A DNA stretch of 64,000 bases from Taenia hydatigena (GCA_036345935.2 JADWOT020000005.1:3466696-3530695), one strand, 5' to 3'. Shown: positions 46,701-61,005, counted from the stretch's first letter. Notes: generated by a model not told the origin, from the sequence alone. Made by a program: numbers and translations.

Positions 46701-49700
46701 CCATCTCCGACTCTCTTGGGAAGCGCACGTGATGCTGAGGTGCTGGGAGAGGCAGCAGCTTAATAAACTGAGCACTTTTATTTTCTTTCCTCTTAAACTC
46801 ATTCTTAAGCGCTAGTTCTAATTCCCATTTCTACGTAGTGCTAGAGTGAATGCATCACTCTCCGGGAATGGGAAATATTTCATCCTAATCTATCATCATC
46901 ATCATGCTAGGGCTTAATGGTTATCGCCATTTCCTGCAATGCAGAGACGCAGAAGATTCTCAAATTTTACTCGTTAAATGGTAATTAAATTTGATAAGCA
47001 GATTGGGATTAAGTTGTGCATAAGATTATCCCACTTCACTCCTCCTCCTCCTCCTCCTCATGCGATCATTCACAATCCGGCAGAGGCTATCGCTCCGAGT
47101 GGTTTCGGGCTTCCAATAGATGGACTGATGCAATCCAGAACATCCGAACCAGTCTTGTCTGAGCTGGTGAGAGAGAGGAGAAGCTGGTTGATTACTCCAA
47201 CTGTGTGCCTGTGTGTGTGTGTGGCCCAATCTATGGAAATTCTACACCCCTGTGAGCGACTGTGTTCTTTGTTCCCACGAAACAACCCAGCTACACGACG
47301 GATTATGCATTTACCTCACACCAGGTAGGATCAATGCATTGTGGACTGAGGGCGACGGATCTACCACGGCCTGGTATCATTCCACTCGCATGCCTCTGAG
47401 CAACAGAGTCTGCCAGTAGCGTACTCACTGCTCTAAAGGCTCCACACAGACCCGAGTTGATAAATATACTTTGAGGTTTGGCGCTTTTGATTGTGTTGTT
47501 GTCAAGACTCTTGGGTTTCATCATTCACAACACACTGTGGTATGTGTGTTTGTGTGTGTGCTCACCAGCACCGTTGCCTAGCGCCTTGATGAACCGTATT
47601 TGTACATGCGCTAGGTATTGGCACCGATAATGGAACTCGCCTACAAGCTATCGCTATGACCAAACGCCTCTTCAACGTTTTCAGTACTTTCTCCTTTTTT
47701 TCTTTCACTTCTATGCTAGACATCACCGATATCAAAGAGAGAGAAAGGCAGGGCTGGTGATTCCTCCTCAATTAATGACTCGCCGCTGGAGAAGAATGGC
47801 CAGAAGAGACGAGACATGGGACACAAAGTTTCTACTACCACACGTGAGGATGTTGTGCTTCCACGTCCAACCGCCTTCTTTTCCACTCGTCCTGGCGACC
47901 ATCTGTGTGACGAGGATAGACAGAATTCACGAACGGGGATAAGTCTAGCGACTAGAATCAGTGTGGAAAAGTCGCCCTCAGGTAGGCACCTTTTGCGGTT
48001 GCATAGTTAGACTTAAAGTGATCAAAAAGTATCGGGAATTTGTAGAGTTACTGTTGTCCCCTGAAGCATCGGGAGCTTTGATGTATTTGACTAAAAATTA
48101 GGTCTTACAAAGTGTGCTATAAATCATTGATGTTCACAACAGCCAGTTTTTACGCTTCTAAGATGAGGGCGATCTACACATCATGCGATAATAGACCCCT
48201 TATGAAATTTTGACTGCGAAAATGCTCATAAATTACTTCTCTAGCCTTTGCTAAAGCAAGGATTAGTCGTACTCCTGTTGAAGGCGATTTTTTTCGCCAA
48301 ACTGGGAGACCCCAGACAAGTCTTGAGGCTCATTCCACCAGGCGCGTCTGGTGCTGCTATTATCTACTGAATGAGAGGTTCCGACAACCCATTCCTATCA
48401 GAACTGCATCAGAAATGCAGGACGAATGGTCTCACTCGGCACAAATAGGATGCTCTTAGAGGGTGGTTGCAGCGATTAGTTTGCCTTTGAGAAAAAGTAC
48501 AGCAGTGAGCATTTTAAAACAGATTTTCAGTACGCTTTGAGGAATCTATTTCAAAAATTCACTGCTTTTTAGATCTACTTACAAATGATTTAAGTAGATA
48601 GGCAACACAGTTTTCGAAACAGCTATTTGGTCCACTTTTCTGAAATAATTATAGCCAAACGCATAACCTAAAGCCTCGCTTTCTGCAAGTTTACCCCCTT
48701 CGCCGCGTCTGTCGTAAAATCTGCTCTTCGCGTACATTCCGACTTGCACTGATAGTTTGAACTATTTAACTCAGGTAGAAGATGCAATCTTGACTAAGTG
48801 GTTCCAGATCATATTAGCACTTTTATTCCAATTCTCCACTTTAGAAAATGTTTACTCTCATGAAGTCGACGCGCTTACTCCAATTACTTTATACGTGACA
48901 ACTATTGCTACTGTTATTCTTTAAGTAGCAGTCAAGTTCAGCTGTCAAAATTGACTTACTGCAAGTCTCAAATTGGCGCGTTTCCATTGCCTGTAAATTT
49001 GGTTCTCTTTGGTGTATACTTAGCGTGCTCGATTCCTCCTGAAATTGTAACAATTTATTCAAGGTTTATGACTGCCCTATGGAAGATCTTGGAGGTTTGA
49101 CAGCAAAATGACATGCAGAGATTGAATAGTCACTCCACTGTCCCCCTCTCTCCTCCCACCTTCTTCTAAGAGTTGTCTCCAACGTCCTTACCTATTACAA
49201 TTCCGATTAAGCTAGTCAAAAACCACCCACGAACTGTAAGTGCTAGCTAATAAATTGTCATAAGGGGGTGGCAAGCCATGCATCCCTCCAACTTTTGTAG
49301 AGACGGCGCTATTCGTTTACAACGGGTGTCAAGTCGGAAAATAACGTCAAGTACCAGTTACTTTCTTGTAGAAAGTGAAGTGGAAGTGGCGGTAGCCTCT
49401 ATCCAAGTAGAAGTACAATCTGTGAATATGGAAAAGGACACGGAGTTAAAGTGTCTCCTGACAAAATCTCACTTTAACGGCTTTAAACGTGTTTCTAAAA
49501 AGTTCACACAGGAGGCAGGAGCACTACTATATAAGTTTTTCCTCTTTTTTATTCCATATGGCAATAATTCTTTACTACCCTACTCATAGCCTTCATCTAG
49601 AGTGTTTTTTTATGGCGTGTGCCTTAATGACTTGCCTTGGCACTCCACTTAGTGTGAAGTAGATGTAGCATATTTGTCAGCACTGAGTAGGCTATAATTA

Positions 49701-52700
49701 CCATCAAGTGAATCTAATCCACTCAAATTTTTCCTTCATTTTTTGACTGCAGAATTGCATTTCGCTTTGACATGAGGAGAAGTGAATTTCATTAGGGTCA
49801 TGTTAACAGCATGGCAAACGCTTCGAAAGCGAGCTCTTTTACTCCAAGATCGTGGAAGGGCTTGTGCTGTGGAACTAATAACCCAAAGAGGTATCGTTCC
49901 CTTCACCAAAAGTGGAGCTTTTCACGAATCTGGGGGAAGGTGTCACCCTAATGAAATTAGAGTAGTTACTGGTCATGCCACTGTTTCAATGTCTAGCGCT
50001 TGACTTTTCAGCTATGCACCTTGGATGTCTTAATGCTGTGACAATTTGGGTGGCAGAAGGTTGGAGCTGACAGTCTGACAATCAGGGCTGCCAAGGTATT
50101 GCCTGAGTGTAAGAAGAACACGTCATGTAGGCGGTATCCTGCCACACCATGATTGAGGGCGTCAGCCGTGAAGATAAGCGCGAGAGAGACAGAATCACAC
50201 CCTTGGTCTTGGCGAATACACTCAGCTGAGATGGATTCGACTCGCTGTGGTCATTAGACTGTGCAGTGTGGAATGGTTGAGTTGTGGTTTTAATCCACTA
50301 AGCCCTACTCATAACCTCTCTTTCAAAATCCAAGTTAACAACCAATCAGGCAGAGTACTGACAAGTCATATCACTAATTGATTGCTATGACGTGGTTCCC
50401 TCGCGTTAATGACTCCACATACTATCATCAAGTGTGTTGCCTTCTTTGTCATAGCCTCTTTACATACTCACTGCCTCAGCTCTCTGTGTTAGTGGTACTG
50501 GGTGGACAAGAAAAGTGTTTGTCCAGTTGTTGCTCCACGCGTTCAGTTTGCCTCGTTCTCCAAGATCCAGCAACTTAGATTTGGGTGATGAATGGATGGA
50601 ATGTACACTGAAGGGCCTATTTACACCCTCACAGATGGAGGACGTGCTTTACGGCCCATCAATTGCCCCCTCGCCCCTTCCGACTCTCCAGAAAGGAGCT
50701 TTTGTATCCCACTGTTAACCATTCAGGAGACTGTGGCATTGGTTGGCCTCAAATGATCCACTGAAAGGATCTTGACCGATTCGTTAAGGCATAGAGCACT
50801 CTACAAGGCGTTTCTCATTGTACCACCAACTAGAGAACCGCAACTGGCATCGCTTACCGTGGAAGTGATCCGTGGGAAGATTTCCGCCTCGTGGATGGAA
50901 TAGAGAGAGCGAGAGGGAGATGCTGCCTCACCGCCTCCACCCTCCTTAGTGTTAGGTGCACATGTTCATGCACACAAAGTGAAGGAAAGTAATTAAAAAA
51001 ATAAAAGTGAGTTAGGAAAAGTCGATGCCAGAGGCGAGGATCATGATAATAGCAGCAAAACTGTCTCCATAAAAGTGAAATTCACAGCAATTTTTTGCCA
51101 CCTTGGGAAGAACTGGTGCAGTGTACTGGTGCTTATTTTAATGAGTGAGAGGAGTTCTTTGAAAAAAAGCGTCTTTACAGAAAAGAAATGCAAGGAGTTA
51201 TTTGGCCAGTCCCAAGGTCATCCAATCCACCAATCAGATGGTCACTGATGCATAAATTGTTTTATTTCCCTTTTTTTTGCTAAAAATTTATGCTATTTTG
51301 GCACTCAGGTCTCATTTAACCTCCCTTTTTTTTTATAGTTCGACGATCCTGGGAGAATAACAATTCACCGGTTAGTGGCATTCCTTGTTGTATTTTGACC
51401 TCTTGACCTCCCATTGGTTCTCCTTACTTTCTCCCCCTCAAATAGGTGAAATGGGAAAGTTTTTTGTGCAAATTGTGCCGCATTTGTGACATGCCTTGTC
51501 AAAACCATAGAACAGCTATTTTTGATGTTTTTTTTCGAATTTTTTTATCCACCTGCATTAGTGGCCTTAAGCCCAAGCGCTCCTTTGGAACTCTTTTTAA
51601 ATTCACGTCTATTTCATAACCTACTGCTGTTTAAAAAAAAATATCAACTCGTTGGATTTGCAACTACCACGCGAAGGAGGCCATATCTCTCCTTGAAATT
51701 CTCTCTCTCTCCCTCTCTCTACCATTTCATGCCTCCCTCCCTTCCTGGGAAGCATGAAATAAATGTCAGTACTTTGTGCATTCTTAGCCACGAAGACAGG
51801 CAGTGTCGTTAAATCACTTTTTTTTAGTGGTGAGGCTTTGGGGTATTCAGTTTGGAGGAAATTTTGGGGCACTGGTTTCTTGGAGAGAGATCAAGCGACA
51901 CACTGCCCCGGGGGGGGGGGGGGGGGGAGAAAGAAAGGGGATTGGAAGGGTCGGGCAGGGGAGGGAGGGAGGGAGAGAGCAAGGCCGATGATGTTAGAGG
52001 GGTCTAACACCCATCATACCCTGTCAATCATGCGCCTCGATCCGACAATGATGCAAGGTGAATGTGCGCGTGCGGAGTGTGTGTGCGTGCGTACACACAC
52101 ACACACACACACACACACAGAGAGAGATACAATCAGAGATGTGCGTGCCAGCACTCTACCCTGAATGCTGTGCTCACTCAATCGATTGGCATTTAGGAGA
52201 CTTGGCCTAATTGGATCAGTATAATTAGTTGGTGTACCAGCAAAACCAATAAGATTGCTATTATTACCCTTCTGTGTGCACACACACACACACACACACA
52301 CGCACGCCATCAGCGCATTGCAAGTTGGCATTTGATGGGAAACTGGGTGAGCCAGAAGGCATCACGTTGACATTGCCACAGTGCCATATAAGAGACAAGC
52401 AAGGAGTATGAATGGGAATAGTGAGTCTCATTACCTCTACAACAACACCTTTCACGGCAGTGAGCATAATCTATCACAAATGTGCTCCTCACCGGACTGC
52501 GTCAGTGCCAACATTCCTCCACCCGAATTGCAAGCTTCACCCAAGGAGGGATTTAGCTCTATCCTCAGCTTCTGGTCGGAGATGGAACAAGCCTCGAGTC
52601 GATCCACCTCTGCTACCACACCGCGATGTACTCTGCCTCGGACAAATGGATTTTCACGTCTTCGAAATGCAAATGGACAGCTTAGTTCAGGCACTACCAG

Positions 52701-54347
52701 TGACATGGACTCTATTTCCAATTCAACTAGTAGTAAACCATTGACAGGAGGACCGATAAAGGCGCCTGATTCTTCCGTTCCTTCAATCAACTCCGAGGAG
52801 TCGTCTGATATTGATAATCTCAGTACAACTTATGAAATTGTTGTTCCTCCTAAATCGCCTAAAATCATGAAACCACAATCCATCCAATCGAAAACTTTTC
52901 TTCCTCCAAATGGTGTCGGTTTTGGTGAGTATGTCAATGTGCCAGTGACAAGTCATCCACAGCCGCGATTAACTGCCATAGAGAGGGAAGAAAGTCCTCC
53001 CATTCTACCTCCGAAGTCACCACTTTTGCGTCCAGTTTCACGAATCAATGAGGCAGAGAAGGTGCCACAGACACCAGCTCTGAATGGCTATAAAACAATG
53101 CCACATTTGAATGGAAATGGACATGGTTTGGAGGCCAAAAATAAATCCTCCACACAACCGGCAAAATCGCCTGTCGTGAATGCTCCTGCCAACAATTATT
53201 TCAATCCCAAATTCCGCTACTCCTTTAATCGACCACCAGAGAAGCCTCCAAAACGTACATCCACTCGCTCCATCTCAGTTTATTCTCGATTTCAAACTAC
53301 AACTACTGAGAAGCCACTTAGACCATCATCGGAGATGCAAATCTCCAAAGGACACACACAGACACGCTATCCAAGAAGGAGTGTAACGCATGCTCCTCCC
53401 AGCATTCCTACTTCAGTCTCAATCTCACGAATGGAGACTAGTCACAGTCCCACTCGACTGTGTAACAGGCCTCTACCTAGACGTTTTTCAGTACCTCGAA
53501 TCGAGAATCCAACCTATCACAATGGCTATTCAAATGGCGAGTGTAGGAAATCCACCGGCTATATTAATGCCTCACCCTATTTCTATTCGGGCTGGAGAGG
53601 TCCTCGACCGAGTGTTAGTTTTAAATTCTTTGTTTTTCTCTTTTTTTTAAATTTGAAACTATTTGCTTTTCCAGCACCTCCTTCTCCCCCCCCCCCACTC
53701 CCTTCCCCCACCACCAACCAACCATCATTGCCGATCCACCTTAGTAGGGAAGGAGGAGAGGGGACGAAGTTCTCTCCCGAGGTGGTAGAGAAGTAGACAT
53801 CTTCATTGCCTCCCTTATGACTTGTTAAAAGGCTCGTTTGCAATTAAAAAAAACTGGGTGTGCCTTTCGTCATACGCATTGTCGACTCGTGTGTCAGTCT
53901 TGGCGTCATTGTCAGTGTGATACTCAGGCTTCACTTTCCCCCTCCTCGCCGTATTGCTAATTAATCCTCCTAGCTACTCCATTCTTCTTTCCTTTTTTTT
54001 TTCACTACCAATAATGACGCAATGGCATGGAATTTGCTACACCTCTGGGTGTGAAGGCGATCCCATACTGCGGCGAAGAGGAGGAGGAGGAGGAATGGGG
54101 AGTCGACGATGATCCACTGAGTCGAGGTGCTGAACTCATTTTCAGAAGGAAATTTTACTAGTGTTATTGAATTAGAAAACACAAAGGCGACATCAACATG
54201 GAGGTGGGTGTTTGCCTAATGCAATGCCTCAGGCTTCTTTGGCGCCTCCATCACATGACTTCGGGGCTGGGGGGGGGAGAGGGGGAGATAAAATAAAAAG
54301 GAGGCTTTTCTTTGCCAACACCAGAAATCACAAATTAAATTACCAAA

Positions 54348-54380
<33 letters not shown>

Positions 54381-57300
54381 TTATGTGCTTTGGGTATGCA
54401 AAAAACGAAGATTGGTGAATTTCATGCCTAAGGTCATTTGTAAACCTACATGAGATTGTTATGACCGTGCTGTACTTTAGAAGGTGTCACGTGTATCAAT
54501 GTTCTCTCGCTCTCTCGGCTCTTAAATTTCTCTTTCTTTGGCTTTATTCTACTGTGTAGAGTGAGATGCGGCATCATCAGTCGATTAAAATGCCCAACAG
54601 ACCCACTACCGCCATCGGCAGTGGTGGTGGTGGTGGTGGCGGTGTTGCAACGGACACATCATCGGTCAGTCCGAACACCTCCGAGGAGAACTTTGTGACA
54701 GTACGAATTCGGCCCAGTGCAGAGGGTCAATACGGTTTCAATGTGTACGGTGGAGTTGATCAAAAAAAACCTGTCATTGTGAGTCGTGTGGGAGATAACT
54801 TGCCGGCTGGCACTGCTTCACCTCGTCTGAATCGTGGTGATCAAATCATTCGTATCAATGGTCGAGACATCTCCGACTATACGCAAGACCAGGTTAGTTC
54901 TCACTTCAAAAAGGACATGTCATGCGTTCATTTGGTTCCTTTTGCCCCCTTTTGATCCATTCCAGGACAGTGAGTGGATGCCAGGGCTTCCACGAGCTTA
55001 TGTAGGCGTTCTACGCCCTTCTTTTAGTGACACAGCATTCACAATAAGCCTGCTATCCCCATTTGAGGAGCTGTTTGCAGGATGGGGTGGAGGATTAGAT
55101 TGGCTCCAAACAATACGTACTTTTATTATTTTTCCCACTGTACTGGCTCCTAATTGGCTCCTCGTGGCGCCTTCTTGTACTGCTGCCTCCAACTGCCCTT
55201 GCGGCAGCATTTCACACCGCACATTCACACCATACCTAGAGTGTCAAACTTGACATTTCGATTCGCAATTTATTTTTGCCTTTTTTTCGAAATACAGGTG
55301 ATCAGTTCTATTCAAAAGGCTGCCAAAAGTCCTACAGGCTGCTTGGAGTTGGTTGTAAAACCTGATGGTGAGTAAATTAGTGTCTCATTCTTGCCCCTTT
55401 TTGGGTATCTATGCCACACCGTTTCAATTATGGATTTTTTAAAAAGTAACGTCTTTTTCCCACTGACTTTATCAAATGGCATTATCCACATTCTTTGTTT
55501 CCCCTGATTACGACTATGAGAAATAGACTGGCTAAACAGCACCCACTCTACTCCCCATTATCACATCACAATTTTGATGGAGCGGGGGCAATACTGCATT
55601 CTAGAGAGTTACTTTCAACCTGGTTCTCTTTTTGATGCATTAAAATATTCCCATGGTTTGATCTGAAATGCCTCAATACTTTGTACTGCGCTATGAGTGC
55701 GGAAATGTGGGTTACTATGACGCAGTTTGGAAGGTGACCACCTTATTTGCCTCCATAATGCCTGAAATTAGCCTTATTAATGAAGGCGGTGGAGGAACGG
55801 GACGATAGGCTGAGCTACATGCCACTAACAAGGTGATGATCAGGTGGCGGTAGGCTGAAATGACCTTTTAAGTAGTATGTGCAAATTAAACTATTTCAGC
55901 ACGTTAAGTGACGGCAAAATGTGTGTATTATTTTGGGAAAATTCAATACACTATGTCTGGTTGCTTTGCCTTCCACTTTTCAATTATCTTGAGCCACCTT
56001 TAGGCACGAAATACTGCTTGGAATAACCTTATAGATGTGATCTGAGGTTGTTTTCTCGTTTTCGCAAGGGCAGCAGGTTCTTTGATGACACTTGAAGAAG
56101 GCAATTTATGCGATACTTGGCAGTAGCGACCAAAATAAAAAGCTTTCGTTGAATATTTTAATTTTCATGATGGATCACCCAACAAGTAGTGGATGAAGAA
56201 GCATCTAGCAGTCCACATTCAAGAAGTTCATCCACTCCTCCCTCTCACCGACTACGAGTCGCTATTGCTTCAGATTCTTGGGAGATTGTGTGGCTAGAAG
56301 AGGTCAGAACTGGTTACTGAGAGGAGTCTTTTGTGGAGGTTAGTCCAGGAAGACAACATTACTTTGCCACTTCCAACTAACTCCTTTCAACTTCTTTCAT
56401 GCGAATGGTGGAAGCCCAACCATGTTGAGATGCCGGTTGGGTAGCCGTCTAGGTGGGTGACGGACTGACCGGTCGACGTGTGGCGAGAAGTGGCACCGAA
56501 CACATCATTGGGTAACCCTCCCTCCTCCCCCCCACACACACACGCTTCTTCATCCTCTAAAGGTCTCCTCTCCCCATCGAGAGAGACATTTTCACACTGT
56601 CCACTGCACAGTCTGGAGGCCAACCAATAACGCCCCATGTTCACATGCCCCGTACCAGTCGGTTAGAGTGAAAGGCATGCACGAAGCCCGCACCAGTAAA
56701 TTGATGCAGTGATTGTCCTCTTCCTCCTCTTCCTCCTCTTCTTCCCGCGAAACGCATCACTCCATACCACATTCCTCATCCTCCTTCGTGATGCTTCACT
56801 AAGTGGAGAATGCCATTGCTTTCACGTGTCATGTAATCGTGCATCCCATCTGCAGTAGGCAGTTGAGACGTGAAAGCGGGATGGAGGCAACAGTAACGTG
56901 AAGCAGGGGACTCGTGCTCTTGACGGCACATTGTCACGGCTGGTGATCATCACAACGAATGAAATAGGTTGAAAGGTCTTTCAGGTGTGGAAGGATGATA
57001 CATCCACAATCCCTCTTCTTCCTCCTCTCCTTCCAAGTCGCTCTCATGCCCTGCCTTCAGCCTTTCCACGGCATCGGCATCGGCATCGGCATCGGCATCA
57101 GCACTCTGTCACTGGCATCGCCAGAGACGTTGACGTTGTCACTGCCTCATCACATGCTAACACCTGCAGCAGCAGTGGATGGGTGGGTGGATGGATGCTT
57201 GGAGGCGATGGGTGGAAGTGGAATGCCAATGTCCACAATCACGCCTCACGCTTCCTGGGACAAAGAGTTTGGCATGTATGCAATTCGTAACTGACTTGTT

Positions 57301-60292
57301 TCTTGCTGGGAGGGCGTGTGAAGGCCACACTAACGCATTTGCTTACTTCACTACCGATTTGGAGGGAGAGAAGGCAGGCTACCTAGAAGAGAGGTGGTTT
57401 CGCATGAATTAACAAGCCTCGAGCAGTGGTTTGTGAAGTGTGTCATGCTTTCAGTCTGCACTGGATCTCCAACGTCGTCGATGCACTGTGGAGCGTATCA
57501 GTGCCATATGCCGTGCAATTCAACACGAAGATTTGACATTTCGGTCTCATCTGCAAGCACGACCTTAAATTAGCTTAATTTTTAGACCTCGGTTACCTCA
57601 GAGTTGTGCTTCAAGTTCCTCTCACTCATCCATGGTTTCTTGGCCATTCACTGACTTATAATTTATGCATTGATTTGACTCCTCCCTAACCGTCGTCCGT
57701 ATTTGTGTCTATGGTTGCCGAAACAAGCTCCAGCTGAACTATTTCCAAATTCATAATGCAACGTACTTGTTCTGTAGGAGTTGAGGGTAATATGGTAAAG
57801 TCCGAACAGTTTATTGATGCTCTAGTACCGTCCAGCCTCCTGTCCGGCCCAGTGGTTGCCACAATTTCGATAGCCCTTCTGGTGAGACACACGAGTCTGG
57901 GAGTAGGTTCATTGTAGTTGTACAGAAGTGGTGAAAAATTGATGACAGCAGTGGCATAGCGACTGTATCGTGTGATAATGAGTTGGTAGTCTAAGGCGGG
58001 AGAGGGGAGAAGAGGATGTCTCGACATCAAGAGAAAATATACCTTCTAATCGTGTCTTACTCCTGTGAATCAGCGAATTACCTGGATGAGGATGTGGCGG
58101 ACGATCAGGTGACCGACACAGTGGATGCACCACCACGTCCACCCAAGTCTACTGCTGTCGCGGAGTCACGAAATTCCCTACGAAATGCTTCACCGACTGG
58201 CATGTGGATAGCATCCACCTCCTCCTCTCAACGTCTTGATGTCTCGCCTTCCAACCACCATTATCATCGTTGCCAATCACAACAGTCTCATCACCAACAG
58301 CAATTTCAAATGGATTCGTCTTCATTCTTTTCCAAACCGCGAATTAACAGCTACAACACTGCCCGCGATAAGTCGTCGTCTGGAATGGGTCTGAGGAAAG
58401 CCCTAACCTCGGGCACGGAGTCATTGTACCTCTCCATAGTGGATATTGAGCGTGGATTGGCTGATGGTTCGCTAGTTCGACAATTTGAGGTGAGTGTAAC
58501 AGCCAATTTTGCATTTACAGTTGTCTTAAAGTGACAAAGATCACTTGTCACTTATATGTGACGCTGGTGCCGTAAGCCTCCTGCCTTACATTTTAATACC
58601 TTAAACTAGAAATTGGAAAGAGGTGACCCCGACGCCAAAACGAGGGATGCTCAAAGAAATGTCCGCAAGAATCGGTATCGTGATATCTCTCCCTGTAAGT
58701 TACTCCTCTTTTCAATTGCGCCGTTTTGATGACTCCCTCCAGAAGTGACAAGACTTTTCCCCTCCACCTTCAGATGACCACACTCGAGTGAAAATTGTGG
58801 GCGCTGATGGCGATTACATAAACGCGAGCTTCATTGAGGTGAGTTAATTGCACTGCGGTACGGACTGAAGCATGATGGGGATGAGTGACAGGTTGTCTTT
58901 TCCCCTCTCTCTTGCAGATGGCAATTCCCAAAGCAGCCATGCGCAAATACATCGCCTCGCAGGGCCCCCTAAAGACCACCTGCGCCGACTTTTGGCAGAT
59001 GTGCTGGGAGTACAACAGTGAACTCATTGTGATGCTCACTGATGTGGGAGAACAGGGCAGAGTAAGGGAATGTGTAACTTGGCATGATAATATTTGCCCC
59101 ATTTGACAACCAGCCTTAACTAGGACGCTGTCATGTGGTAACCATGTTTTCAAGCTTTTCGAAATGGTATCCCGTTTTCATAAAAATAGAGGGCTCCTCC
59201 ACCACCGAGCGTCCCATTACTACAGATAAGAGTTGTAAACCTTTGGCTTTGTTGACAAGACCTTCTGCTGTCCCGTATTGAACGTGACACGGAGTGGAGT
59301 GGACTAGGCGGGATTTATGAGCCGGACACAAAAAAAAGAACAGAAGTAGGACAAACTTAACACCTACCACTGGGTGTCACAAGGTCTTGGAGGTCACCAC
59401 TAGCAGGTCACAACCTCCGGTGCCAGTTTCACGGCAGTTGAGAGCAATGCTAGTTGGCCTAAGCTCTTTTTTATCACTATAAATGTCTATCTATCAGGAG
59501 AAGTGTCACAAATACTGGCCAAACGAGAACGAGACATTTGATTTCACTTGGACCCAACCCAAGACCCCGCAAACCGCCACCTCACTATCGGGTAAATGTG
59601 TTCAACTGCGAGTTTCCAGCATCAAGGAGGAGGAGAAAGGAAGCACAGCTTACAGGGAGTTCAAAGTGCAGAGAAGTATCATCACGCTTAAAGACGCCAC
59701 CGCCGCAGGCTTATCTCTCGATCCCAGTAAACCAAGCATCACCAGTTTCTCCAAGGAGAGGGGACCGCCCATTATAAGTGGAGCAGAGGTGCGTCGAATT
59801 GTGCAGCTGCAGTATATCCGATGGCCCGATCATGGTGTGCCCAGCAATTGTGCCGACCTCATTGCTTTTGTCGAGAGGATGCGAGAGATACGAGATTGTG
59901 GCAAGTCCACCTACGCTGTCGTCCACTGCTCCGCTGGCATCGGGCGCACAGGTGTGGTTATTCTCCTCGACACGGCGATGGACCTAATCCGCGCCCAATC
60001 GCCGGTCAAACCGATTGAAATGGTGAGAGAGATGCGCATGTTTCGAAAGAGGCTCGTTCAAACACCGGTGAGGAGCCGCATCTGCCCTTCCTACTGCTTT
60101 CTTTTAAGTAGGCTGTTTTCAAGCAAGTTTCTGGTCTTTCAGGCCCAATTTCAATTCGTATGCGAGGCTATTGTGAAGTACCACTCCGGTAGGTTAAACT
60201 CATCCCCAATTTCGATTCCTTTAACTTTAAGTAACTCATTTGCATTCTATTTAGACTCCATACTCAAACGAACTCCAGGAAAGAGCAGCTGA
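37703..60292 (+). CDS. PTPN4: FERM-PDZ protein tyrosine phosphatase (PTPN3/PTPN4 type)
   Basis: 23 exons: 37703-37831, 38056-38172, 38248-38290, 39910-39988, 40556-40653, 41050-41170, 41407-41494, 42790-42878, 43012-43075, 44775-45187, 45486-45792, 45866-45958, 47720-47981, 52382-53613, 54560-54892, 55298-55367, 58074-58489, 58610-58694, 58774-58838, 58918-59061, 59498-60067, 60143-60188, 60255-60292. The lengths sum to 1,634 codons and all phases agree. The N-terminal FERM domain shows [33 protein letters not shown] and [14 protein letters not shown] ~700-residue Ser/Pro-rich linker has PPKSP-type motifs. The PDZ domain shows [17 protein letters not shown] and [13 protein letters not shown]. 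The phosphatase domain has [15 protein letters not shown], the WPDHGVP loop, the catalytic loop [12 protein letters not shown] and the [14 protein letters not shown]-loop, so it should be active. Family members act at the cortical cytoskeleton. The linker makes it much longer than human PTPN4 (926). The 44775 boundary is the least certain. Confidence 0.94.
39463..39710 (+). repeat. ATCC-type minisatellite in an intron
   Basis: About 250 bp of imperfect (CCAT/ATCC)n broken by recurring TCTTGGATCCATCC units, within the third PTPN4-like intron. The three open frames across it (rich in Ser/His/Ile/Pro) are artefacts of the repeat. Confidence 0.93.
46143..46161 (+). repeat. (CA)n microsatellite
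   Basis: Short CA array in an intron of the PTPN4-like gene. Confidence 0.9.
51910..51927 (+). repeat. Poly-G run of 18
   Basis: Eighteen consecutive G residues are followed by a GA-rich stretch to about 51983, in the intron before the 410-codon exon. Confidence 0.95.
52093..52119 (+). repeat. (AC)n microsatellite
   Basis: Perfect AC array followed by AGAGAGAG, in the intron before the 410-codon exon. Confidence 0.95.
52279..52302 (+). repeat. (CA)n microsatellite
   Basis: Second CA array 160 bp from the previous one and 80 bp before the acceptor of the 410-codon exon. Confidence 0.95.
54349..54374 (+). repeat. (GT)n microsatellite
   Basis: GT array in the intron upstream of the PDZ exon. 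Confidence 0.95.
57070..57099 (+). repeat. (GGCATC)5 hexamer repeat
   Basis: Five perfect copies of GGCATC lie in the intron before the phosphatase-domain exons. Confidence 0.95.
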
Positions 60293-60999
60293 GGAGACGG
60301 GTGAGTTTGTAAAATTCGAAAAAGACCAATCACAATGGCATTCAGCACTCCCAGCAAAGTTGCTTTATGCTAATTTTTAAACTTCTAGATTAGCAGGAGA
60401 AATAGAAGCTCTCGTGTATAGTCATCAACAGATGCCCCTCCAACTTTGTGTACATTGTTGCTACAACCATCCCACCACCCACGTCTCCCCAATCTGTACA
60501 TCTTACCCTCGAGAAAACACACACACGAACACACTAACCAGCGGAGTCTTTCATATCCAACTCGACCAAGACTGCCTGTGAGAAAAATAGAGGAAACAGA
60601 GAGGTAGCTCCCCATTTATTCTCCCTGCCCCTTCCACCCCCCCCCCCCCCGTCAGAACCGGCTGTGCAAAATCCCCAAGTGTCCTTTTTTGATTTGAGTG
60701 AACTACTCTCCGCTAGCCTAAGCCTCGCCTCTACCCTTCACCCTTTTTAATACCAATTGTCGATTTGTCCCATCTTTAAGAATTTGGATTTAGGAAGAAA
60801 ACTTTGTGCCTTCCATGCGGTCCTCTCATCGAGCTCGCCTACCACCTCGATTCGTGACCAATCAACTCATAGGCTTGACAATTCGTAAATACAGCGGATA
60901 AACCAAAATCACCAAATTGAAATGAAAAAAAGAGATTGGCGAAGAAGCCCCTCCGTCGTGTAGTGTCTGCTAGGCGCAAATACTGAAGAGGTGAAATAG

Positions 61000-61005
61000 A
61001 ATAAA
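61000..61005 (+). promoter_or_regulatory. Poly(A) signal AATAAA of the PTPN4-like gene
   Basis: AATAAA lies about 700 bp after the stop, which would give a 3' UTR of that length containing a C14 run at 60637-60650. The interval 60293-61407 otherwise holds no gene. Confidence 0.5.

Noticed and set aside
46978..47328. Possible extra PTPN4 exon
   Set aside because: The exons at 45958 and 47720 join in phase without it and the latter has a strong acceptor. The region is a CTCC repeat followed by ordinary intron sequence.
57779..57882. Possible exon after a TGTTCTGTAG acceptor
   Set aside because: It is open and fits the 55367 donor, but its own donor leaves phase 0 while the next exon (58074) needs phase 1. 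The direct 55367-58074 join gives the conserved sequence.
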